A program made the translations under genes and the position numbers. The notes under the pieces were generated by a model. It had not been told where the DNA came from. It saw only the letters and a program-made list of their open reading frames with translations, and did no database searches. From the NCBI RefSeq assembly GCF_000374485.1, contig NZ_KB894492.1, positions 84,508 to 148,507 on the forward strand: DNA of 64,000 bases, written 5' to 3'. Positions 53,423-62,705 of this stretch are shown here, one piece after another. The DNA comes from Algicola sagamiensis DSM 14643. GTDB taxonomy: Bacteria; Pseudomonadota; Gammaproteobacteria; Enterobacterales; Alteromonadaceae. Position 1 is the stretch's first letter; each line of letters begins with the position of its first letter.

Positions 53423-54000
53423 GACCAAACCTCTCTCTTTACACTGTACTTAATGCTTTTCAGCGGTAACAGCGTGGATTTTCGAAAGAGAAACAGACCC
53501 CATACTTAATGTACAAATTTTTACTTTGATATGTTGTCGTAATATTATGCACTTCAATGTTTTGGTCATCATGGTGAGGGGATCTTGGATGCTTATTCCC
53601 TCTACAGCTCAAAATTATTTCAGCTAAGTCTGAAGGTGAGATTTACCCTGTAGGGAGTAAATTTTTAACATCAATGTTATCTCTCGCTTCATGATCGAAG
53701 TTTCCTTCTTCTAAGCATGATATCACTAATTTTTTAGCCTCTCGAAAATTCATCCTTGAACTTCATGTTACGACATGATGTCGTATCTTTGTAAAGTTCA
53801 AACTATTCTCATCTTACTTGTTCTCACAAAAAAATAGAAAGTGTTCCGCTCTTTCGACTTTGTTTTTCAGCAATAAGAAAACGTGTTTCGACGAGAGGAA
53901 AATACGCTCTCCTGAACTTTCTCTACATTGCAATTGCGCAAAAGGTATCTGTTTGTTAGGGTTCTGTTCACATTTGTCACAAATTTAAGAAGTGAACTCA
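53423..54000. other. Long gene-free region with hairpins upstream of dsbA
   Basis: About 580 bases without a credible gene. A terminator-like hairpin ATTTACCC-TGTA-GGGAGTAAAT followed by TTTTT lies at 53641-53666; it terminates no annotated gene and could be the 3' end of a small RNA. A second perfect dyad, TACGACA-TGA-TGTCGTA, lies at 53769-53785. The dsbA promoter is presumably near the right end. Confidence 0.4.
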
Positions 54001-54600
54001 ATGAAGAAATATCTTCTCATGTTATGCATCGCATTCGTGAGTGCATCCGGTATGACTGTAGACTTCCAAGAAGGGAAGCATTATAAAAAAATACAAAGCC
54101 CTTTTGTTGGACCACGGGTTGTTGAGTACTTTTCTTTCTACTGTCCACATTGTTACCGATTTGAACCACTGATGAAACAACTGGATACGGATTTACACAA
54201 GCAAGGTCTTTCATTGACGAAAGTGCCGGTCAATTCTCCTGGTGGGACGATGGCAAGAGAGCTGCAACGTGCTTTTGCATTGGCTTGGTTGTTGGGTATG
54301 GAATCTTCGGTGAGTCAAAAAGCTTTTGCTGTGATCCATCAAGGAAAAAGGGAGCCTGCTGGACCTGCTGAAATAGAGCAATGGTTTACCCAAGCTGGTG
54401 TAACTGAAGCAGAAAGAAAAGCTCTGGAAAATAGCTTTTTACTTGAAGGGTTGTTCGGTAGCTATGATGCACAGTTTATGGCGCTGAATTTATCAAGTGT
54501 ACCGGCGATTATCGTGGATAATCAGTATCAATTGCTCATGAAAGACATCAAATCGAAAGAGCAGTTTATCGAATTGGTTTCCTATCTCCTGAAAAAATAA
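54001..54600 (+). CDS. dsbA: Periplasmic thiol:disulfide oxidoreductase, DsbA-like
   Basis: A 199-residue thioredoxin-fold protein. The signal peptide is MKKYLLMLCIAFVSASGM. The active site is FYCPHCYRFEP (near residue 43), and a cis-proline follows in LSSVPAIIVDNQY. The CPHC dipeptide, the helical insert (about 80-140) and the C-terminal YLLKK fit DsbA, which introduces disulfides into exported proteins by accepting electrons for DsbB. The neighbouring cysteine-containing exported proteins are plausible clients. A GTG nine bases upstream is a less likely start. Confidence 0.9.
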   Translation: MKKYLLMLCIAFVSASGMTVDFQEGKHYKKIQSPFVGPRVVEYFSFYCPHCYRFEPLMKQLDTDLHKQGLSLTKVPVNSPGGTMARELQRAFALAWLLGMESSVSQKAFAVIHQGKREPAGPAEIEQWFTQAGVTEAERKALENSFLLEGLFGSYDAQFMALNLSSVPAIIVDNQYQLLMKDIKSKEQFIELVSYLLKK

Positions 54601-54620
54601 AAGGCGAGAGATCGCCTTTT
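54599..54620 (+). terminator. Intrinsic terminator of dsbA (possibly bidirectional)
   Basis: Stem AAAAGGCGA/TCGCCTTTT with loop GAGA. The left arm begins at the stop codon. The converging histidine-kinase gene ends 45 bases further on, and the A-rich arm would give a T-tract on that strand too. Confidence 0.85.
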
Positions 54621-54664
54621 ATTGTTCATGTTTGTGCCACCTCTTCATGGGGTGGTGAGTATGT

Positions 54665-56824
54665 TCAATCGAGTGGCAGGCTGACGATGACTGTCACACC
54701 TTCACAATCCGTTCTGTTTTCAGCACAGATTTTTCCTTTGTGAAATGTTGTGATCAATTGCGCAATATACAGACCAATGCCCAGGTGTGGTTGCTTATCC
54801 GTTTGTTTTTTACGAACAGAGACCATGGGCTCGAAGATCCGATCTTTCATTTCATCTGGCAAATAAGGCCCTTCGTTACTGATTCGGATTTTGGCTTCTT
54901 GTTGTGACTGCGATAGCCCAATACGGATAGGACACTCGGTAATTGAGAACTCCATCGCGTTTGCAACCACCTTATCAAGTAACTGCGCTATTGCATCTGG
55001 GACACCCTGCATCATGAGCCCTTCAACTTTACAATCCAAAATGATTTTGTGATCGGGATAGGCAAATTGGTACCCTTGTACGCACCCTGTAACGACTTCA
55101 TCCAAAGCAAACTTGATTTTTTCTTCATCTCTTAATGATTGCTCCAATCGGGTTGCTTCACTCATATTCGTCAAAATGGTGCTTAATCGGCTGACGCCTT
55201 CTTTGGCGCGCTCCATATAAATTTTTGATTCATCATCTAGTGGTTGCATCGCCAAGTTTTCTAGTGAAGAACGAACCACAGTCACTGGCGTTCTTAATTC
55301 ATGAGACAGGCGAGAAGACATGTTTTCCAAGTAATGGGTGTATTGCCACAAACGCTGCACCATATTGCTAAAACTACGGGATAAATCACCAATTTCATCT
55401 TTCGCTTTCGTCTGTTCCATTTGGCGGGTCAATCGTCCATTTTCGTCGATAATGCTTTCTGCTTCGTCTCTTAATTTCAAAATTCGATGAGAGATCCTGG
55501 AAGCAAATAAGAAAAGGATAAATGTCCCGACCAGCATGATGGCGAGAATCACGTTAAAAAGTTTTTCCAATGCTTTATTACGTAGCGTCCGGATCCCGTT
55601 TGTTGTTTCTTCAGCAATCACAGCCCCCATTACCTGATTATCGATCCAGATTGGATAAGCGGCGGATAAGATCACGGCACGGTGATCAGAAGAGAGACGC
55701 CAGGTCGATTTAGACTGTCCTTTTAATGCTGTATGAATGTGAGAGCCTTCCAAGCGTGCGGAATCGTATAACTGATCAACAAAGTCACTTGGCGGTTTGG
55801 TGAGGATTTTGTAATAGACAGGATGCAGGAGATTCGTTTCTATCCATCGCCACCAGTCAGGGCTGTTTGCTTCATCGAGCGCATTTCCCCAAACACCATT
55901 TGAGACGCGGATATCACCGCTTCTCGCAAGGACACGCTGATGTTTATCAACGACCCATATTCGGGAACTGGTGTGGCCCATTCCTTTGATGATCCGCTCG
56001 ATTTCTGGTGAAGGGACGAGTACGGATCCTAATAAAGTGGCATATTGTGGATTCGATGTGCCGATCACGGCTGAGATCTGACGACGTTTTGGATCATCGA
56101 CATCTGAAATGGCAAACCCCATTTGTTCACCGACCAAATTGAGCGGGATCCGTAGCTCGATGTTGTAGCCATGTTCGGTTTGTTTCCATTGTCCTTGGAT
56201 CCGTTTTTCCAGCGAACTTGCGCGGAGGCTAAAGCTATCCTCTGGAAGTTCAAAAGCATTCACCCAACCCGCTTTGGGGGTGGCAATAATATATCTTTGA
56301 AATTTTTGCTCAGGGGTCATCATTGCGATTTGCAAAAAGTCATTTCTATCAACGCGCAGGCTGTTTTTTTGCCGATAAATCACTCGATCATCCGTGACCT
56401 CAAAGAAGGCATATAGATATTCGCCATATTTTCCCATCGTATGCCGAAAGCTGAGAGAAGACTCCTGATAAGGGGGGATATTTCGAATGATATGGTCCCC
56501 ACCGTAGGCATAGCTGCGGCTTGTGAAATTAGGCCAATCGGTGTGATCCCCATCGAGTTGGATGGGTGTGGGTAAGGCGTAAGCGTATAGGTCACGCCCT
56601 CTCTTCACCTGTTTGAGAAAGCTTGCTTGGTGATCGAAGAGCTTCGGGCGTTCATGTAATGCGGTTGCAACAGCACGTACGGTGCCAAGTAGCGTTTTCT
56701 CCTGACCTTTCCTTAAGTACTTTTCAACTTCCCAGACATATTGATACCCTAACCAAGGTAAGCTAAACAAGAAGCTAGATAGAATGATGAATTTTGTGCG
56801 TAGCCCAAAAGGAAATTTCAACAT
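54665..56824 (-). CDS. pdsS: Sensor histidine kinase of the Pds system
   Basis: A 719-residue membrane kinase. The N-terminal helix (about residues 10-30) and a second one (about 425-445, ILAIMLVGTFILFLFAS) flank a large periplasmic sensor with DHTDWPNF, a carbohydrate-binding-module-9-like fold at about 95-270. A HAMP linker, the H-box MSSRLSHELRTPVTVVRSSLENL (His near 505) and an HATPase with ISNEGPYLPDEM and GIGLYIAQLITTFHKG follow. The architecture matches the marine sortase-associated kinase (PdsS). ATG 56824 was chosen over the TTG six bases upstream. It is downstream of, and paired with, pdsR. Confidence 0.9.
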   Translation of the reverse strand: MLKFPFGLRTKFIILSSFLFSLPWLGYQYVWEVEKYLRKGQEKTLLGTVRAVATALHERPKLFDHQASFLKQVKRGRDLYAYALPTPIQLDGDHTDWPNFTSRSYAYGGDHIIRNIPPYQESSLSFRHTMGKYGEYLYAFFEVTDDRVIYRQKNSLRVDRNDFLQIAMMTPEQKFQRYIIATPKAGWVNAFELPEDSFSLRASSLEKRIQGQWKQTEHGYNIELRIPLNLVGEQMGFAISDVDDPKRRQISAVIGTSNPQYATLLGSVLVPSPEIERIIKGMGHTSSRIWVVDKHQRVLARSGDIRVSNGVWGNALDEANSPDWWRWIETNLLHPVYYKILTKPPSDFVDQLYDSARLEGSHIHTALKGQSKSTWRLSSDHRAVILSAAYPIWIDNQVMGAVIAEETTNGIRTLRNKALEKLFNVILAIMLVGTFILFLFASRISHRILKLRDEAESIIDENGRLTRQMEQTKAKDEIGDLSRSFSNMVQRLWQYTHYLENMSSRLSHELRTPVTVVRSSLENLAMQPLDDESKIYMERAKEGVSRLSTILTNMSEATRLEQSLRDEEKIKFALDEVVTGCVQGYQFAYPDHKIILDCKVEGLMMQGVPDAIAQLLDKVVANAMEFSITECPIRIGLSQSQQEAKIRISNEGPYLPDEMKDRIFEPMVSVRKKQTDKQPHLGIGLYIAQLITTFHKGKICAENRTDCEGVTVIVSLPLD

Positions 56825-56841
56825 GACCAAACCCGCTTCAT

Positions 56842-57537
56842 TTATTGTTCTTGTTGCCAGCGATAGCCCATGCCGTAAACGGTATTAATGGCATCAAAAC
56901 TTGGATCAATTTGCTGAAATTTTCGTCTGATCCGTTTGACGTGAGATGTGATGGTACTGTCATCGACAAATATTTGCGCTTCTTGCATCAAGTCATCACG
57001 ACTTTTGACATGACCGATCCGCTTCGCGAGCGCGTAAACCATCCAGAATTCAGTGATTGTGAGATCAACATGACTGTCATTCCAGCTCATCGTCATACGA
57101 TTGGTGTCGATTTTAAGATCACCTCGTTGGAGGAGTTGGTCAGATTGGGTTGGGACATCGAGCATAGACACGCGACGAAAGAGCGCAGCAATACGTGCAG
57201 TTAAATGGGCGAAACTGATATCTTTCGTCAGATAGTCATCGGCCCCCATCCGTAAGCCACAGACCGTATCCAGATCAGAGTCCCGAGCAGTGAGGAATAT
57301 TATTGGGAGAGTGGCTGAGCGATTGCGCAAGTCCTGACAAAGATGGAAACCACCATCAATTTCATCTTCAAGACCAATATCAATAATCGCAAGGTCCGGA
57401 AGCTGGGCAGAAAAAGCATTCATCGCATCTGGACGATTGGCATAAGTCGATACTTGATATCCTTGTTTACGTAGGACATCGGCATAGTTTTCACGGATAG
57501 CGGCTTCATCTTCAACGATAGCAATATGGCGCTGCAT
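56842..57537 (-). CDS. pdsR: OmpR-type response regulator of the Pds system
   Basis: A 231-residue regulator. The receiver domain starts RHIAIVEDEAAIRENYADVL, the phosphoacceptor aspartate lies in LAIIDIGLEDEIDGG (near residue 53), TARDSD and the lysine in DDYLTKDISF complete it. The OmpR-like winged helix has LTITEFWMVYALAKRIGHVKSRDDLM and TITSHVKRIRRKFQQ, then YGMGYRW. ATG 57537 has GAGGAAG six bases upstream. It is divergent from pdsO, which it probably controls along with the target and sortase. Confidence 0.93.
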   Translation of the reverse strand: MQRHIAIVEDEAAIRENYADVLRKQGYQVSTYANRPDAMNAFSAQLPDLAIIDIGLEDEIDGGFHLCQDLRNRSATLPIIFLTARDSDLDTVCGLRMGADDYLTKDISFAHLTARIAALFRRVSMLDVPTQSDQLLQRGDLKIDTNRMTMSWNDSHVDLTITEFWMVYALAKRIGHVKSRDDLMQEAQIFVDDSTITSHVKRIRRKFQQIDPSFDAINTVYGMGYRWQQEQ

Positions 57538-57752
57538 GGGTTCTTCCTCAAACATCTCAACCCGGTGGATAATACCCCAAATGTGGCTAAATCGTTACAT
57601 TTGATGTCGGATTGCCATAATTGATCATTTTTTATCGAGAATTTGTCCTTTTTTATCCATCGGGTTGCCAGAACTGCTTGCTTTAATGAGTCACAAGAAA
57701 CGGGGTAACAACGCCAACGTATAACGATTCAAAATTTTAAAAAGGTACTCTC

Positions 57753-58496
57753 ATGAAAAAGCAAGCAATCTCACTGGCCCTCATGGCAACACTATTAAGC
57801 CCAATTTCACAAGCTGCTGAAGGTAAAGACCGCCAGCCTTATCCAGAAGAAGGTGTCGGCGTTGGCGCTGGTGTTGTGATTGGCGCGCTCATTGCAGGGC
57901 CTGCAGGTGCGGTAATTGCCGGGATCACGGGGGGGTTGATTGGAAATAGTGTGGGCGCTAAAGACGAGGTTGCTTCACTGAATACGCAGTTAGATCATAA
58001 AGCGCAGCAGCTTGTGGCAATGGAATCATCTTATGAGCATCAATTGACGATTGCCAAACAGCAATTACAAGATAGTTACCGGCTCGCTCAGGTCCAGCAA
58101 CCTGAATCTGGAAATGAGCAAACATTGGAAATGAATATTCAATTTAGAACGGGCTCTTCTGCAATAGAGCCGCTTTATCAAGGGCAGCTCGAAGCGATAG
58201 CAGAAGCCATGATGCAGGCAAAGGAAACGCAATTGGACTTATCTGGCTTTTCCGATCGACGGGGTGAAGCAGACTTCAATTTGCAACTGTCCCAAGAGCG
58301 CGCAGAAAATGTGAAAAACTACCTCGTTTCGCTGGGTGTCCCAGATGAGCGGATTGTCATCAATGCCTTTGGTGATGCAAAGCCTATGGAGTCGCATGAG
58401 TCGTTCGAAACCAACTTTTTTGACCGTCGGGTCACGCTGACACTGCAATCGTCCCAAAGCAACGAACAAGTTGCATCAACAGAAATCGTTGAATAA
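57753..58496 (+). CDS. pdsO: PdsO, sortase-associated OmpA-like protein
   Basis: A 247-residue outer-envelope protein. The signal peptide is MKKQAISLALMATLLSPISQA. A glycine-zipper segment (GVGVGAGVVIGALIAGPAGAVIAGITGG, about residues 30-58) and a coiled coil precede the C-terminal OmpA peptidoglycan-binding domain (about 125-237; IQFRTGSSAIEPLYQGQLE and LQLSQERAENVKNYLVSLGVPDERI). It is the OmpA-like member of the Pds locus and probably ties the system to the cell wall. It heads the plus-strand operon pdsO, target, sortase. Confidence 0.92.
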   Translation: MKKQAISLALMATLLSPISQAAEGKDRQPYPEEGVGVGAGVVIGALIAGPAGAVIAGITGGLIGNSVGAKDEVASLNTQLDHKAQQLVAMESSYEHQLTIAKQQLQDSYRLAQVQQPESGNEQTLEMNIQFRTGSSAIEPLYQGQLEAIAEAMMQAKETQLDLSGFSDRRGEADFNLQLSQERAENVKNYLVSLGVPDERIVINAFGDAKPMESHESFETNFFDRRVTLTLQSSQSNEQVASTEIVE

Positions 58497-58519
58497 CACG
58501 ATACAAAAGGGTTTTCATC

Positions 58520-60601
58520 ATGGTTCTCATGAATCGTCACCAAGGGATCCTGGGCTTTGCCCAGGCCCCTTTCTTAAAACTTTGGGCGTCTTGCCTTTGT
58601 ATCGCAGCCACGATTGGCCTAGCGCCTTCATGTCACGCAAGCCCTGCTTTTCATCAGGCACAACAAGGAACTTTATTTTTTGAACTGGATGGTGACACTA
58701 TCGAAGCACCAGCACTCCATACAGATGTGCATATTCAAGTGACAGGGATGGTTGCGCGTGTTCGCCTCAAGCAATCCTTTCAAAACCCCCATAATCATTG
58801 GATAAATGGTACTTATGTTTTTCCATTGCCAACCAATTCTGTTGTTGATCATCTTGATATGCTCATCGGAGAGCGGATTATTGAAGGGGAGATCCATGAA
58901 AAGGAAGAAGCGAAAAAGCGATTTGAGCGGGCCAAAGCAAACGGACAAAAAGCGAGTTTAGTTTCTCAGGAGCGACCCAACTTATATACTACTGAACTGG
59001 CAAATATTGGTCCACAAGAAGCGATCACGGTCGTGATAGAGTACCAACAAATGGTGGCTTATGATCAAGGTGATTTTTCAATTCATTTTCCTATGACGCT
59101 AACACCACGATATATCCCAGGTTCCACATTCTTCTTTAATACTCCCTCTGAAGAGGGCTTGAATGACCCAAAAGTGGTGACCGATGTCAGTCGGATCAGG
59201 CCGCCAATCAACAATACCGTCAAAAACCCGGTATCACTTACTCTCGATCTTCATACTGGTTTTGACTTATCAAAACTGCGCAGTCCTTACCATGAAGTGA
59301 CTGTAAAAACATTAGGGCAGGGGCATCAACGGATCCGTCTGCTTGGTGGCAAGACGATGGCAGATAAGGACTTTGAATTGACCTGGACACCCACAGCTGC
59401 AACAAAACCGCGCGTCGTCGCCTTTCAGCAAAAATGGCAAGATGAACATTATGGTATGCTGATGGTCTTACCGCCGCAAGAATCTCTGTCTCTCAAGCGG
59501 ATTTTACCAAGAGAAGTCATCTTTGTACTAGATACCTCTGGCTCGATGTATGGTGAATCAATTCGGCAAGCAAAGTCCGCTGTGAATTATGCTTTGGACC
59601 AGTTGTCGCCAAAGGATAGCTTTAACATTGTTGAATTTAACTCTGACTATTCGACCTTATCCAATGAAGTATTGGATGTAAATCCTACGAATATTGCGAA
59701 GGCGAAACAGTTTACCCATCAACTCAAAGCAGATGGTGGCACAGAGATTGCGAAGGCGCTGCATTATGTCTTCAATCAAGCACGAAAAACAGAGAAGCTG
59801 CGTCAAGTGATCTTTCTCACAGATGGTAGTGTTGGGAATGAAGCCATGCTTCTGAGCATGATCCACAATGGTTTGGGGCAATCACGGCTTTATACCATCG
59901 GGATTGGCTCAGCACCGAATCGCTATTTTATGCAGGAAGCTGCAACGAAAGGACGAGGGACATTTACCTATATCGGTAATGTCCATGAAGTCAAAGAAAA
60001 AATGTCTTCAATGTTGCAAAAGTTAAAGCACCCCGTCATGCAGGATATTCAGCTCGTCAGTGATCTGGATACACAGTGGTTCCCAAACCCAATGAAAGAT
60101 CTTTATCTAGGGGAGCCAGTTATCGCGACATTTCAAGGGAACTCTCCATTGAAATCCTTCGTTGTTTCGGGAAATCTAGGACAGTCTATATGGAAAGAAA
60201 CAATTCCTGTATCGGCCGTCAAAAAAGAGAGTGGACTACATGTGCTTTGGGCGCAGGACAAGGTGAAACATATTCATCAACAAGCGCAGCTGGGACAATT
60301 GGAGATGGAACAAGCGAAAGAACAGATAATTGAGCTTGGTTTAAATCACCATATTGTGACGCCATTTACCAGTCTGTTAGCGGTTGAGCAAACACCATCT
60401 CGTCCACTTGATGAAATGGCGCAAGATAAACGATTTGCAAACATGAAACCTGCAAGTAGCCATTTACAGATGCCAAAGACTGCAACGCAAAGTCAGTTTC
60501 ATCTCCTGATTGGACTTTTGATGCTGTTAGTTTCAGTTTGTATTTGGTGGTTCACCCAACCGCGTTCCAACCAAAAATCAATCAAAATACAGGAGGTGTA
60601 A
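58520..60601 (+). CDS. Marine proteobacterial sortase target protein (VIT and vWA)
   Basis: A 693-residue exported protein. A hydrophobic N-terminus (about residues 14-40) serves as signal, followed by a VIT domain (about 45-175; LHTDVHIQVTGMVARVRLKQSFQNP) and a von Willebrand A domain (about 327-500) with MIDAS motif FVLDTSGSMYGESI and the later LTDGSVGNE. The C-terminus has the sorting signal: MPKTATQ (an LPxTA variant), one transmembrane segment (FHLLIGLLMLLVSVCIWWF) and a basic tail. The neighbouring sortase would cleave and anchor it. The sole dedicated substrate in the locus. Confidence 0.93.
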   Translation: MVLMNRHQGILGFAQAPFLKLWASCLCIAATIGLAPSCHASPAFHQAQQGTLFFELDGDTIEAPALHTDVHIQVTGMVARVRLKQSFQNPHNHWINGTYVFPLPTNSVVDHLDMLIGERIIEGEIHEKEEAKKRFERAKANGQKASLVSQERPNLYTTELANIGPQEAITVVIEYQQMVAYDQGDFSIHFPMTLTPRYIPGSTFFFNTPSEEGLNDPKVVTDVSRIRPPINNTVKNPVSLTLDLHTGFDLSKLRSPYHEVTVKTLGQGHQRIRLLGGKTMADKDFELTWTPTAATKPRVVAFQQKWQDEHYGMLMVLPPQESLSLKRILPREVIFVLDTSGSMYGESIRQAKSAVNYALDQLSPKDSFNIVEFNSDYSTLSNEVLDVNPTNIAKAKQFTHQLKADGGTEIAKALHYVFNQARKTEKLRQVIFLTDGSVGNEAMLLSMIHNGLGQSRLYTIGIGSAPNRYFMQEAATKGRGTFTYIGNVHEVKEKMSSMLQKLKHPVMQDIQLVSDLDTQWFPNPMKDLYLGEPVIATFQGNSPLKSFVVSGNLGQSIWKETIPVSAVKKESGLHVLWAQDKVKHIHQQAQLGQLEMEQAKEQIIELGLNHHIVTPFTSLLAVEQTPSRPLDEMAQDKRFANMKPASSHLQMPKTATQSQFHLLIGLLMLLVSVCIWWFTQPRSNQKSIKIQEV

Positions 60602-60603
60602 GT

Positions 60604-61185
60604 ATGTCTCGAACCAAGAGTCAGCAAGTCATTCTCATCGCCACGTTACTGTTCGCTGGCTGGCATCTTGGTTCGAGCTTTTACATTGTGGCGAAAGCAA
60701 GGCTTGCTCAATATTTAATTCAACTCAGCTGGGAAAAAAGCCTCGAGACAGGCCAGCCCGTAAAGCCTTGGGAGTGGGCAGATACGTTTCCTGTTGCGAG
60801 ATTGAAGCATAAAGATTCGTCTTTGTTTATCCTTGAAGGTGCATCTGGTCGAAGTTTGGCATTTGGTCCAGGGTTACACTCCGGTTTGTCGAGTTTAGCG
60901 GGTGAACAAAAGCACATCATTATTGCAGGGCATCGAGATACGCACTTTGCATTTTTAGAGCATGTCATTGTTGGTGATCAATTCGAGTTGGAAAAGCAGA
61001 CGGATTCATCATCAAAAACATACCGCGTTTCAGAAATTCGCATTGTTAGTGAAGATGACAGCAGCTTATTAGCAGGTCGATTTGCTGACCAATTAACGCT
61101 CGTGACCTGTTATCCATTTCATGGATTGACACAAAATGCTGACCAGAGATATGTCGTGATCGCTCATCCTGTGTCAACTTCCTGA
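60604..61185 (+). CDS. Class GN sortase
   Basis: A 193-residue transpeptidase. One N-terminal membrane helix (about residues 8-28; VILIATLLFAGWHLGSSFYIVA) anchors it. Catalytic residues are visible: histidine in IIIAGHRDTHFAFL (near 106), cysteine in LTLVTCYPF (near 172) and arginine in DQRYVVIA (near 183). ATG 60604 is preceded by AGGAGG, which is inside the end of the target gene. An upstream in-frame start overlapping the target is unlikely. Completes the dedicated Pds locus. Confidence 0.94.
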   Translation: MSRTKSQQVILIATLLFAGWHLGSSFYIVAKARLAQYLIQLSWEKSLETGQPVKPWEWADTFPVARLKHKDSSLFILEGASGRSLAFGPGLHSGLSSLAGEQKHIIIAGHRDTHFAFLEHVIVGDQFELEKQTDSSSKTYRVSEIRIVSEDDSSLLAGRFADQLTLVTCYPFHGLTQNADQRYVVIAHPVSTS

Positions 61186-61198
61186 TCAAGGTGAAACC

Positions 61199-61639
61199 TT
61201 AATCATCCAATGCTTCTAGCGTGATATGTTCCTGTTGGTCAATTGTGATCCATGCATGTGCGATACCAAAGTCTGGGGCCATGTTTAATTTGAGGTGATA
61301 GAGACTGGTACTGGCTGGCAGGCCACAGAGTCCAGCTTGGCATCGGTCATGGACGAGTTTAATCGATGATTGGGCTAGGTACGTACACATGAGTAGTGCT
61401 GCCTGGCGGTCAGAGGGACGATGACCAAAAGCACCTTCATAGGTTACATTGAGGTATTCTAACGGTGTATCATAAAACCAATCATCTGATAATGGCTGTT
61501 TCAGCATAAAACCGGCAATTTGTTGCTGATGAACAGGTTGCGCAAAGTCTGACTTTTGCGCAAGTTGACAGTGTGCAGCGGGTGTTTGGGCTGATAGGGA
61601 AAAGTGGGTCAACAATAATAATGTCATCAATAAGCGCAT
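61199..61639 (-). CDS. Small exported protein of unknown function
   Basis: A 146-residue protein with a signal peptide (MRLLMTLLLLTHFSLSAQ, about residues 1-18). The mature part has four cysteines (in AHCQL, LMCTY, DRCQAG and GLCGL), so two disulfides are possible, and the segments SDDWFYDTPLEYLNVTYEGAFGHRPSDRQAALLM and GIAHAWITIDQQEHITLEALDD. No family was recognised. It converges on the sortase gene with a 13-base gap. Possibly a periplasmic protein dependent on DsbA. Confidence 0.65.
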   Translation of the reverse strand: MRLLMTLLLLTHFSLSAQTPAAHCQLAQKSDFAQPVHQQQIAGFMLKQPLSDDWFYDTPLEYLNVTYEGAFGHRPSDRQAALLMCTYLAQSSIKLVHDRCQAGLCGLPASTSLYHLKLNMAPDFGIAHAWITIDQQEHITLEALDD

Positions 61640-61831
61640 GCGAATTCCTCATGAATTTTTGGCGTTCATCGTACGTGGGATACTACTTTTCTGGAACACG
61701 GTTTTTGTATGAAAATAAAAGAAAAAAGAGAATGATTTCATCCTTTTTTACGGTTATCCAATGGATTGTCTACTTTTGTCATATCCACTTTTATCGTATC
61801 TGCGTTCTTCCACTCAGCAGTAAGAACAAAG

Positions 61832-61853
61832 AAGGCGTACTTTCGCACGCCTT
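61832..61853 (-). terminator. Candidate terminator for exported-protein paralogue 2
   Basis: 7-base stem AAGGCGT/ACGCCTT with an 8-base loop. On the minus strand it is followed by a T-rich stretch (CTTTGTTCTT), 48 bases beyond the stop of the gene at 61902-62285. Confidence 0.5.
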
Positions 61854-61901
61854 GTCGAGTATGAAGGAAAGCATTTTCTGTGGGAGGATAGAGCGTGAGT
61901 A

Positions 61902-62285
61902 TTAGTAAACAGTTGAGTACTCGACGATTGTGCGACCGCCGCTGTACATATTCATATTTCTTAAATAAAGGACATCACCTGTGACCCGAGCGTAGTCGGT
62001 AATAAGAGACCAGTTTCCGTGTGGTCTTGTAAACGTGCAACGCGCTTGGTGTGACAGATAGCTATCAGAGTCTGGTTCCATCACATAGTTGATTGTATTG
62101 AGAATACATTCTTGCTGGATAAATCCTGCGGCTTCAAGTTCATTGAATGTAAATTGGAGATCTTGACCTTGCTCAAAAACGTCATTTGGTGCAGGGAAGA
62201 CATTCAGCAGGACATCATCACTTGCAGCAGATTGGAAAGCGATACAAGCAAAAGCAGTAGCCAGTGTTGTTTTGAAAATATTCAT
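61902..62285 (-). CDS. Small exported protein, paralogue 2 (two-cysteine family)
   Basis: A 127-residue protein with a signal peptide (MNIFKTTLATAFACIAFQSAAS). The C-terminal domain, ECILNTINYVMEPDSDSYLSHQARCTF to GGRTIVEYSTVY, aligns without gaps to that of the protein at 52973-53371 (about 33 identities in 69 positions by hand). Cysteines, the NTINY phrase and GG-VEYS are shared. The N-terminal helical part differs between the two. Function unknown; periplasmic or extracellular location is inferred. Confidence 0.75.
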   Translation of the reverse strand: MNIFKTTLATAFACIAFQSAASDDVLLNVFPAPNDVFEQGQDLQFTFNELEAAGFIQQECILNTINYVMEPDSDSYLSHQARCTFTRPHGNWSLITDYARVTGDVLYLRNMNMYSGGRTIVEYSTVY

Positions 62286-62705
62286 TTCTAAGTCCTTCTA
62301 TTATTTATTTCAATCCGACAATGATAATCTGGCAACGTAACTGTATTACCAGTACGGCGATATCGCCTGAATGAGTAGACCTAAGTTACTTGACTTACGA
62401 GAGTCACGGAGGATTGTAGGTGAAAAATCCATCGGTACAATTGAAAAAAATTCCAGATTAAACATTAGAATTTCTAATGAATATAAGAGGTATGTGTAAA
62501 ATCATGCTGAGAAAGTAAATTTTTAAACTCTTTTTTTATCAAGCAAGTATGAATAAATATTTATGAAAACATAAATCTGGACCGAATAAGTTACGATGAT
62601 TGCAATAAACCAAAGCTTAATTTGCGTATTGCAAATCGATTTTGGGAAAGCCACTGATTTCTCTACAGATCAAAAGTGGACGAATCGATAGGTTTGTACC
62701 AAAAG
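62286..62705. other. Gene-free AT-rich region
   Basis: 420 bases, strongly AT-rich, with no credible gene. It must hold the promoter of the 62285 gene (reading left) and the 3' region of the lipoprotein gene (reading left from 62706). No clear terminator for that lipoprotein gene is visible. Confidence 0.4.
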
